64,000 nt of DNA. It comes from Cocos nucifera (lineage: Eukaryota > Streptophyta > Magnoliopsida > Arecales > Arecaceae). The stretch lies in NCBI GenBank assembly GCA_006176705.1, contig QRFJ01004218.1:1-64000 (forward strand). Reading direction: 5' to 3'. Made by a program: the position numbers and the translations under genes. Positions 55,087-64,000 of this stretch are shown in pieces; position 1 is the stretch's first letter, and the number at the start of each line of letters is the position of its first letter. The notes under the pieces were generated by a model. The model searched no databases. It saw only the letters and a list, made by a program, of their open reading frames with translations, and had not been told where the DNA came from.

Positions 55087-56854
55087 AACTTTTTTCAAGA
55101 GGGAAAATTTAAGAAATGAATATCATATTAACTCATAAAGCTTCGACCATAGGATCATCACGAGGAGGTGATTGATCGGAAGTTGGTGTACGATCGCTTC
55201 TCTTTAGTAGATGAGTCTTGAGTCTACGGTGTGGAGACACCGGAGCGAGAGTACAGGTACTCGTTAGAGAACGAGGGCACTGAGCGTGACCACCTCGAGT
55301 AGTCATTAGGGAGTCTACCTTCTCGTCAATGACTGACTCGATGCTGCAGTAGTGTGTCTGGTTCTTTGACCTGAGATGCATCGGCAGTTCACCTTGAGGG
55401 TGTTATAGTTTGACTACACCATTACTCGGTCTCCTAGCCATATGGAACCCTGAGGTGTATGTTGGCTATAGCATGTTCATTGTAGGAACTGGATTGCATC
55501 AAGATGGAATCTATCTACCTCGGTGGTAGAGGAGTAGCCCTATGATGATCATGAGAATCAAGTCCAGAAATCCATGGCCATGGCAGAGTGAAATAATAGA
55601 AAGAGTTTCTATTTAGATTTTCACATTGGACTCGAATCGAATGATTACATCATATGACAGAGACTAGGGTTTGACGAGTTCACCTTAACCCTAATCTGAT
55701 CGGGGCTCAAGATAGAAGAACTTAATCACACAGGTAGCTGCACCAAGAGGTTCGCATTCAGCTCTGATGGGTTGCCACCATATACTGCTAGGTGTCACTG
55801 GTGGATTTTGGGAGCAATTAGAATGATTTAGATGATCGATCATTCTAGCTGTTCGAATCAGAAGAGTTCTGATCCATCGAAAGGAGTTTCGATGATGTCG
55901 ATGATAGAGATCATGACATATCCCATTACCATACAGAACTGAACCTAACTGGGATCACACAAACAAGGGTTTGAATCTGGTGATCATCAATTGAACTAAT
56001 CTAGTTCAATTGATCTGAATGAGATTCAATTAGGTTCAAGAAAATCGTGCTAGCACTCGATTGAACCTAACGTTCTTCTTTTACTATCATAAATAAGTTG
56101 TCCTGACTGAGCCAAAGGAGTTTGTGCTCAATCAGAGGCCTTCATATGGTCTGACTGGAGGTTGTCCAAGTCAGAAATAGGTTGTCTTATTTGTAAGACA
56201 TTACCTGCCATTTTTGGTCACCTGCCATTTCTTGTTCTTTGACTTTGGTCAAAAGTCTACCTTTGACTGGTCAAACGTTGACCATTGACCCTTTGACTTT
56301 TGACCACATGTCATGCACCTATTGGAGAGCTGGTGGGGGCTTGTCCCCCTGCCAGAACCTGGCAAGGAGAAGGGCGCACGCCAAGGGTGGCGTGAGCCCA
56401 AGTGGAGGCGCCTAGGAGTCCTTGTTGGACAAGGACTCCATCTCCTTTTTGGATTCCAATTAGAGTTCTACTAAGAATCCAAGTTTGACTGGTCTTAGGC
56501 GCCCTCTAAGGAGGAATCCAGGGGTCTCTATTCCCAACCAATCAGATTTAGATCTGATTTCACAAAGGGTTGTGATTGGTTGAGAGGAAGAGGAGTTGGA
56601 TCACAAGCTTAGTCTATAAATAAGACCCTGCGCCCAACCCAAATTATGATTCCAATGCAATTGAGATTTCCACGCCCCAAGGCTGCCTCTCCCCTCCTTC
56701 TCCATGCCATAAGCTCTTCTCCCCTTGCTCTCCACGTCCAAAAGTGTTTTGGACTTGGTTGGTGCAATTCAGATCAAGGAAAGGCGATCAAAAGCAAGAA
56801 GGCTGCGCTGCTGCAAAGGACGACTGCAGATCTTCAAAAGAGTTTTGAAGATCC
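55087..56854 (+). repeat. second copia-1-type LTR, truncated at both ends
   Basis: It is near-identical to 5530-7300. It lacks the first 170 or so bases of the LTR and runs into the N gap. It keeps the W-box cluster (56239-56305) and the TATA box (56613-56622). The left junction to the Athila/Tat-like DNA is abrupt and has no LTR terminus, so it is a deletion breakpoint or an assembly join. Confidence 0.9.
56239..56305 (+). promoter_or_regulatory. W-box cluster, second LTR copy
   Basis: The same series of TTGAC and GTCAA cores as at 6688-6754. One unit reads TTGACC where the first copy has TTGACA. Confidence 0.58.
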
Positions 56855-57854
56855 NNNNNNNNNNNNNNNNNNNNNNNNNNNNNNNNNNNNNNNNNNNNNN
56901 NNNNNNNNNNNNNNNNNNNNNNNNNNNNNNNNNNNNNNNNNNNNNNNNNNNNNNNNNNNNNNNNNNNNNNNNNNNNNNNNNNNNNNNNNNNNNNNNNNNN
57001 NNNNNNNNNNNNNNNNNNNNNNNNNNNNNNNNNNNNNNNNNNNNNNNNNNNNNNNNNNNNNNNNNNNNNNNNNNNNNNNNNNNNNNNNNNNNNNNNNNNN
57101 NNNNNNNNNNNNNNNNNNNNNNNNNNNNNNNNNNNNNNNNNNNNNNNNNNNNNNNNNNNNNNNNNNNNNNNNNNNNNNNNNNNNNNNNNNNNNNNNNNNN
57201 NNNNNNNNNNNNNNNNNNNNNNNNNNNNNNNNNNNNNNNNNNNNNNNNNNNNNNNNNNNNNNNNNNNNNNNNNNNNNNNNNNNNNNNNNNNNNNNNNNNN
57301 NNNNNNNNNNNNNNNNNNNNNNNNNNNNNNNNNNNNNNNNNNNNNNNNNNNNNNNNNNNNNNNNNNNNNNNNNNNNNNNNNNNNNNNNNNNNNNNNNNNN
57401 NNNNNNNNNNNNNNNNNNNNNNNNNNNNNNNNNNNNNNNNNNNNNNNNNNNNNNNNNNNNNNNNNNNNNNNNNNNNNNNNNNNNNNNNNNNNNNNNNNNN
57501 NNNNNNNNNNNNNNNNNNNNNNNNNNNNNNNNNNNNNNNNNNNNNNNNNNNNNNNNNNNNNNNNNNNNNNNNNNNNNNNNNNNNNNNNNNNNNNNNNNNN
57601 NNNNNNNNNNNNNNNNNNNNNNNNNNNNNNNNNNNNNNNNNNNNNNNNNNNNNNNNNNNNNNNNNNNNNNNNNNNNNNNNNNNNNNNNNNNNNNNNNNNN
57701 NNNNNNNNNNNNNNNNNNNNNNNNNNNNNNNNNNNNNNNNNNNNNNNNNNNNNNNNNNNNNNNNNNNNNNNNNNNNNNNNNNNNNNNNNNNNNNNNNNNN
57801 NNNNNNNNNNNNNNNNNNNNNNNNNNNNNNNNNNNNNNNNNNNNNNNNNNNNNN
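56855..57854. other. assembly gap (1000 N)
   Basis: Exactly 1000 unknown bases. The round number suggests a placeholder of unknown true length. Left of it is a copia-1-type LTR (+), right of it a copia-4 LTR (-), so order and orientation across it are not proven. Confidence 0.99.
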
Positions 57855-59492
57855 AAAAACTTAAGAAAAAACTAAGAGAGGACAATCTTCTCTTACCTTT
57901 GTCTTCATCAAGACATGAACTTTTTATGTTCTAATGAAAACTTTTCTCCAAGGAAGTAGGAGCCTCAAACCACTAGGCCCTCTCTCTCTTTTCTTCTAGT
58001 TTTTGCCATGGAATCCCAGGGATTTTTTATGCCTATTTTCTATCACATAGGAGGCGTGCAAAGATAAGGCATGACTAGGTCAAAAGACCTAGTCAAAGAG
58101 GGAAAGCATGGACTCTTAAGGAAGGCGTCCAACTCTTGGACACCCATCCTAAAATCAAGGCGTGAGATCCCTCTATTCCATGCATAAAAAGAAACAAAAA
58201 GTGGTGACAAAAAATATGGGCATGGGAGAATATGGCACTTAGGAGGAGGAAGAGTTGTAGAAAACTAAAACTCTATCAAGAGGAGTTCAAATCCAAACAA
58301 ATTTCTAAATTTGAATAATTCAAATTTAATTCCAAAACTTCCAGATTATGGGGAATGGGGACCTCTCTTTAATGTGAGAAAAAAAACTAATGGAAAAACA
58401 AGAAGTGGGCATGGGATTTAAAGTGCATGGCACAAGGGAGCAAGTAGAGTCCCAGTCCAACTGGGACTTCTCCAATTTGACTAGGTCAAACCCTTTTTAC
58501 ATCTAATTCTAATTAGATTAGAATCAACCTAATTAATAGGCTATCCTAATCCTATTAGAATCCTAATTAAATCAGATTAAATTATATTTAATTTTGATTT
58601 AAATCCTAACTTAATTAGCAATTAGGTGCACTCAAGTTCTAGTTCAACTAGAAATTATTTTTTCCTTATAATTAGCTTATCCTATAAATCAATAAAACTT
58701 AATCTAATTAAGTCTAAACCAATTCTAATTGAATCTAATTCAATTAGACTTGATTTCAGTCTGCTTGCTTAATCAAATTGAGCTAATTAGCAATCCAATT
58801 GCTAATCGATCCTCCTATAACACTTGAGTTAGGTCAAACATCAATCGCATTGATTATTTGATCTTAGAATGATTTTCAATCATTGATTAATCATCTAATC
58901 AGGTTATAAGCTCTTATGTGTATGACCCCATAGGTTCGAACCTAAGCCAATAGCATAGAAATTGATTCTTGTACCAATCAAAATGACCATCTAGCAATGG
59001 TATCCAATATCCAAATAGATCGAATGTATGTAAAACAACATTCTTAGAACCCTTGCCTATGGTTACCATATAATTCATCTTTATGACCAATAATGATCAA
59101 GACAACTTTGAGTATGCTGTCAATACTCATACAAGTCATCTCTATTATATTTTAAAATTTTGCAAATCCCATGACTCCTCACAAGAATTATCGAGGCCTA
59201 GGTTTTGCTAAATTGAAACCCAACGAGACATTCTCTTCCTAAAGTTAATCAGAAGTGGTCAATCCCATCTTTACTCACACACTGACTTCACAAGTACTTG
59301 AATGTACCCAAAAAACTTTCAAATCTATATTAGAAATATAGACAGTCCAATACTAAAGTATAGTGAGTTGCTTGTAAGTCACCAAGATGATCTTAGGTTG
59401 GAGGGATACTTATATCCATTGGCCTTAGCTAGCTACTCTTGATAGTAGAGTGCTACATTGGTCACGTTCTGTGTAGATTTACTTCTGCATCT
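57855..59492 (-). repeat. copia-4 3' LTR, outer part
   Basis: It matches the copia-3 LTR from about 35180 to 36840. Its left end is hidden by the N gap. The LTR is interrupted at 59492 by the solo LTR and continues at 61275. Confidence 0.85.
59488..59492. repeat. target-site duplication of the solo LTR, left
   Basis: CATCT, compared with CACCT on the right side (61270-61274); four of five bases match. Confidence 0.75.
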
Positions 59493-61269
59493 TGATGAGC
59501 GGTAAAAATATACTAATACAAATATTAAATTATAAAATAAATTAATCTATTTCTTTAAAAATTAATACTTTTATTAATCTTATGCAGAAAAGAAGGCCAC
59601 CAATATGAAGATCTTATTTTTCTGGTTCAGATAAAATATTTCAGGCAAAATGGACTTCAAACGAGCCCAAAATTGAATTTCAAAAAAAAAAAAAAAACTG
59701 CAGAAAATTGCCGATGCAACACTGACGTCAGCATTTTTTGCAGCGCACGGTGGACCAATCGGAGGGTATTTTGGGCATTTAACATCAGGAAAAGCGCTCC
59801 GATTGGCTGAAAAACGCAGTGGTCCGTGCAACACCGGGCTCGCACATGGTCCATGAAGGGCAATTTGGAAATTTTGGCTGATCCAACAGGTGGTATTCAC
59901 TGAAACTTGATCGGATGGCTGAAGCGAAGATGCTGATGGATGGCATCCGCAGCTTTCGATCGAGATCCAATGGCTGAGATTCATCTCGACGATAAACTAA
60001 AGATCAGAAGCCTTCTTTCTATGCGATCGGATGGCCCAGATTTGATCCAACAGTTGATCCAATGGCTGGCATTAAATCCGACTTAATCTCGATTATTTTA
60101 AGAGGTTTTTAAGTGGTTTTTGGATCGTTTGATCGACATCTAACGGGCAGAATTATCCAGATCTTAGTTTGAGTTGCTTTGGAAGTCTTAAACCTAATTT
60201 TTGATGGATTTTAGGGGAAAATCAAATTTTTTATCTATAAAAACCTGTTGTTGCCATAAAAATAATCAGAGAGAGACAGAGAGAGAGAGATGGGGAGAAA
60301 GAGAGAGAGGGAGAAAAAGAGAGAGAGAAAGAGAGAGGAGAGAGGTAAAAAAAGAAGAGTGATTTGTGAGAAATAAAAAAGGGTTTTTGATTTTTTTTTC
60401 TTCGACAATCAAAATATCGATTAAGGAGGCTCTTCATCTTTGCCAAGTTCTCCACATCAAGAGCAGCAGACAATCAATTTCAGCAATCAAACAGTCTAAT
60501 TTCTCTATGCGTTTTATTTTATTTGCTATTTTTAAACTTGTTATCATGAACTAAATTTTCTTTTACTAAGGCTAAGGTGTGGCTACTCTTTTGATGTAAT
60601 ATTCAGTGTGATTTATTTTTAAATTTTATTCATGAGGAGTATATAAATCTAATCTTAACGCTTTTAGATTACTGACCATCTTCTAATTGATCTGATGAAC
60701 ATAGATGTTACGGACTAAGTACATCTATGTTAATGCTTCTTAATTATATACCTTGTATTATGAATCAAATTAGAATTCATATGCATGCGGAATTTTAGTG
60801 CACTTTGGACGCAGCATATTTTAATTAGAGGGTTTCACAAAACCTAATGCATTAATATTTATTTAAATTACACCTGGACCAAAGGATAATTAATAAATAT
60901 TAATAGTTTTGCTATGCCTGGACCAAAGGATAGTGAATAAATTAGGAGACTCCACCGTCACATGAAATAAAATTAATCTAAAAATCTGAATATTGTATTG
61001 ACTGAGTTGGTGAACCGATTACCTTAGTAATCCATTGCTCTTGAGTCTAAAACCCTAATAATTTACACTCTCTCTATTTAATTAAAAACTTTTAATTATT
61101 TTTTTATTTTCTTTAATTTCTTATTCTCATAAATCGATCTTCTAAATAAAGCATAGGAAAGAGCTTTTCAGTACTTATTTTTCAATCCTCTAGGGACGAT
61201 ACTCTACTCATTCACTTTATTACTTGATCGACTGGTGCACTTGCCATAGCTATAAATTAGCATGCATCA
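59493..61269 (+). repeat. solo LTR inserted in the copia-4 LTR (1777 bp)
   Basis: It begins TGATGAGCGG and ends GCATGCATCA, with TGATG/CATCA inverted termini, and is flanked by CATCT and CACCT. The interrupted copia LTR resumes directly after it, as shown by alignment to 36835-36860 of copia-3. No internal domain is present, so it arose by LTR-LTR recombination. Orientation was chosen by its TATA box and GA-rich leader on +. ORFs at 59580-59984 (-) and 60231-60473 (-) are shadows. Confidence 0.85.
60234..60345 (+). promoter_or_regulatory. TATA box and GA tract of the solo LTR
   Basis: TCTATAAAAA (60234-60243) is followed at 60268-60345 by nearly pure (GA)n. GA tracts just after a TATA box are common in plant 5' UTRs and can bind BPC/GAGA-type factors; that role is inferred. 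Confidence 0.55.
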
Positions 61270-61274
61270 CACCT

Positions 61275-61598
61275 CATCTGAATGCCATACCAGTGTCTCC
61301 ACACCATTTGGTTATAAGGACAACCAACAAATATTGCATACAGCGACCTACACTCGATAAGTTATCATCCTTGTTAATAACATATCATTTGATCGTGAAT
61401 AATTTAAGAACCATCCGATAAATCTTCCTTTATTGATTAATTATGGTTCTAAGAACTTCATCATAATTTAGAAGTTCATTTAAAGAAGATAGAATTTTTA
61501 TGATGAACTAGCCAAATAACATTATTATTAGATGATCCATATACAGGTTCTAATCATCTACAACTTAAATGATTCGCTTTAGGACACATTTTCCAATA
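61275..61598 (-). repeat. copia-4 3' LTR, inner part
   Basis: This is the LTR start on the minus strand: TATTGGAAAATGTGTCC at 61598, with TG decayed to TA, preceded by the purine-rich GTCCAAGTGAAAGT. It matches the first 320 bases of the copia-3 LTR. Confidence 0.85.
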
Positions 61599-61614
61599 AC
61601 TTTCACTTGGACTA

Positions 61615-62620
61615 AAGTCAATCAAAATGATATCAAATATCTTATCTTTCACTTGAGTTCGTAGAAGTCCTTAGTTCCGAGGCCTTAGCAAATAGGTCGG
61701 TCAAGTTCTCCTTTTTTTATCTATCTTCCAAAAATCGACGTCATCCTGACTAAATCAAAGGTGATAGCAATACTGAATATGCTGGTCCTTTGATTCTTTA
61801 GCCTGAGCTATGGCTCCAGTGCTATGATAGAACTAGACCATCGATGGAGGGTGCCACTTTCAATCTGCTAATGAACCTCAATAACTACACAGCATACATG
61901 GCAGCATCATATGCCATGATGTGCTCACATCACTAACTGAATAGGCTATAGTATCTTGCTTGAAATCTTTTCAGTAGATTGCCCCTGCAATTAAGATATG
62001 ACCCGACACTCTTTTACTATCATTTTGATCTGACTAAAAATTAGAATCAAAATATCTACAAGTTTTAAGTCAGTGTCTCCATATTTGAGTTGCTGGACCT
62101 TAGTATTTTCCAAATACTTAAGGATTGTGTATACAATCATCCAGTGGTTCTCACTTGGATTAGATTGATATCTGCTCACCATCCTTAATGAGTATACCAT
62201 ATCTAGTCTTGAACATAAAGAAATTAGATGACAGTCAAACTTTAATCCTTGGAATGTTGGAATGTCATTCTGGATTAAGAGAATTTCATCCACAGACAAC
62301 ACAAGGAATAACAGTATAGAATATTTTGCCCACTTATAAATACAAGGTTTGTCTTTGTTCATAACAAAAACATACGTTCAAAATGTATGTTCGAAAACTA
62401 AGATAATAGCCAAATGAGCTTTACAAGTTTTTACCTTTTCATCGTACTACTCTAATCCTTTTAAAAATCCATTCACACCTAATGGGTTTTATCCCTTCAG
62501 GTGAATCAACTAGTATCCACACACTATTGATTTTCATGGACTTCAACTTGGATTATATGGCTCCAAGCCACTTTTCAGAGTCAGACCACTGCATAGCATC
62601 CATACAGGTAATCGAATCCT
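61615..62620 (-). pseudogene. copia-4 RNase H and reverse transcriptase, degenerate
   Basis: RNase H fragments are at 61640-62000. At 61991-62362 an open frame reads N-K-D-K-P-C-I-Y-K-W-A-K and L-V-L-S-V-D-E-I-L-L-I-Q-N-D-I. The catalytic Y-V-D-D has become S-V-D-E (62284-62295). Then L-K-F-D-C-H-L-I-S-L-C leads abruptly to C-S-R-L-D-M-V-Y-S. About 90 codons between are missing, as in copia-3. Upstream RT pieces lie at 62400-62620. Confidence 0.8.
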
Positions 62621-63700
62621 AGTTGTTCTCATCGAGCTCAACAAGATCACCATCTCAAATAAAGATATTGAAGTATCTATCTGACTAATGTGATACTCTA
62701 CCAGATCTCCTTAAAGGTGCCATTTTCATAGGCTCCGAATTTGATCTGATCAAATATGGTTCTATAGGTTTACTAAATTATGTCGGTTCATTTTCTATCG
62801 ATCAAACTTTCTTAAGTTTAACTTAATAGGCATCAATTTCTTCTCAAAGTAACTTCTTTTCAAAAAGAATGCCCTACTACTGATGAATATCTTATGTTCT
62901 TCAGTATGGTAGAATTAATAACCCTTAAACAACCATTGGACCAGGATCCAAGTTTATCTGTGTGCAAATCTTTGATATAGGCCAATCAACCCCAAATCCG
63001 AAGGTGAGAAAGTCTAGGTCTATGCCTGATCCATATCCAATATGGAGTCCTTACAATAGATTTACTTGGTGTAAATTTTTAGAGTAAAATAAGTAGTCAC
63101 AAAAGCACAACCCTGAAACAGACAGACTAATGAACCCTATCGTGGATTGAACCATGTCTAACAAAGTTCAATTTCTTCTTTTTGATATACTGTGTTTCGA
63201 AAAGAAATCCACTAAGAGAGAATTCTATTCTCTTCTAGATATGTCACAAACTTATTGGATAAGTATTCGCCTTTTCGATCTGATCAAAAAGTTTCAATAT
63301 CATTTTCAATTTATTTTTCTATTTCATTATTAAATCATTTGAATATTTCAAATGATTCAGGCTAGATGCACCCATGCCCATATAGGTCATCTGTAATGAA
63401 ATATTGATACTTCCTCTGGCACTTAAGTTCATAGGTTCACATATATCATTATGTGTGGGACTTAGAACTTCACCAGCTCTTTCACCTTTTTTAGTAAAAG
63501 GTGACTTTGTCATCTTTTCAAGAAGACAAGACTCACAGATTATCAATGATTCACAATGATTAATGTCGAAGTTTTTCTCTTAAGCTAATTTGTTTATCCT
63601 ATTCTTGTTAGGATGACTAAGCCTAGAATGCTAAACATAGACATCCATAACATAATCTAACTTGGGTATTTATTAAATGTATACATTACACTTAACAGAC
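62621..63700 (-). pseudogene. copia-4 integrase, degenerate
   Basis: An acidic linker is at about 62620-62900 and broken integrase core fragments at 63000-63320. The segment C-E-S-C-L-L-E-K-M-T-K-S-P-F-T-K-K-G at 63480-63546 preserves the Cys pair of the zinc-binding block. N-D-I-C-E-P corresponds to the catalytic D-V-C-G-P site with the Asp kept. The H-x-H part (63590-63640) is damaged. Confidence 0.75.
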
Positions 63701-64000
63701 TTTATAAATGTTAAATATTATTTTTTTATAGTCCATGTATTATTGTAACATTATTCATAATAGTATTATAATAATTTCTTTTGTTAATAAATGATAACCA
63801 TCTCTGATCAAAAGGCCAATAGAGATAACATTTATCATAAATGATGGACAATAGTGACAATCACTCAAATGACATCTTTTGAAAATAAACCTGATAATTC
63901 CTAAAGCTAGGATTTGAACAAGACTTTCATCCCAAACATTCAGATATTTCACACCATTTTCAAACATTCCACTTACCTGTAGTCCTTACAATAAATTGCA
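63701..64000 (-). pseudogene. copia-4 protease C-terminal region (partial)
   Basis: F-E-N-G-V-K-Y-L-N-V-W-D and D-C-H-Y-C-P-S-F-M-I-N-V-I-S-I at 63755-63967 match the copia-2 and copia-3 protease blocks. The active-site end and gag would be beyond 64000. Confidence 0.78.

Larger units (their letters stand above)
57855..64000 (-). mobile_element. copia-4, Ty1/copia element of the copia-3 family, incomplete
   Basis: Reading right to left it has protease, integrase, RT, RNase H, polypurine-like tract (about 61600-61612) and 3' LTR, which continues into the gap. Gag, leader and 5' LTR lie beyond the window. Strong similarity to copia-3 extends through LTR and coding region, including a shared RT defect. 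A solo LTR interrupts its LTR. Confidence 0.87.

Noticed and set aside
56646..57885. Three long open frames of about 365-409 codons
   Set aside because: They consist almost wholly of translated N bases in the assembly gap.
59580..59984. 134-codon minus ORF with overlapping frames
   Set aside because: It lies in the solo LTR and has no recognisable motif; overlapping frames of similar length indicate chance.

Overview
This window looks like intergenic nuclear DNA of a flowering plant, most likely a large-genome monocot. A palm is my guess from the general look of the LTR families; no search was run. I see no intact host gene, rRNA, tRNA or CRISPR array. Almost every base can be assigned to nested, decayed LTR retrotransposons. 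The ORFs are short because the coding regions carry stops and frameshifts.

Layout, left to right. (1) 1-7626: copia-1 (+), without its 5' LTR, with gag, protease, integrase, RT, a cut-down RNase H, a polypurine tract and a 3' LTR. (2) 7627-25951: gypsy-1 (+), a Tat-lineage element with two RNase H domains. It is missing its 5' end and is split by copia-2 (-, 13570-21974), which is flanked by a perfect 5-bp target duplication. Downstream of pol, gypsy-1 carries a 115-bp tandem array and antisense genes, one of which has a recognisable intron, promoter-like box and poly(A) signal. (3) 25952-26773 and 34359-34686: two halves of an unassigned flank, split by gypsy-3 (-, 26774-34358). Gypsy-3 has two 2.6-2.7 kb LTRs, a PBS, a PPT and only a gag gene (a TR-GAG-like layout). 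(4) 34687-41765: copia-3 (-), cut at its 5' side by gypsy-2 (+, 41766-47656), a second Tat element, which is itself cut by copia-5 (+, LTR and leader, 47657-51635). (5) 51636-55086: 3' LTR and adjoining internal DNA of an Athila/Tat-like element (-). (6) 55087-56854: a second copy of the copia-1 LTR, running into an exactly 1000-N assembly gap (56855-57854). (7) 57855-64000: copia-4 (-), same family as copia-3, with an unrelated solo LTR (59493-61269) inserted in its LTR.

Nothing here is a working gene system. The features most worth a second look are: the antisense spliced gene in gypsy-1; three premature stops at the same Gln codons in gypsy-1 and gypsy-2; an RT defect shared by copia-3 and copia-4; a cluster of W-box cores in the copia-1 LTR; a multi-stem hairpin in the copia-1 leader; a hairpin inversion between the two copia-1-type LTRs; and LTR tandem arrays whose copy number accounts for LTR length differences.
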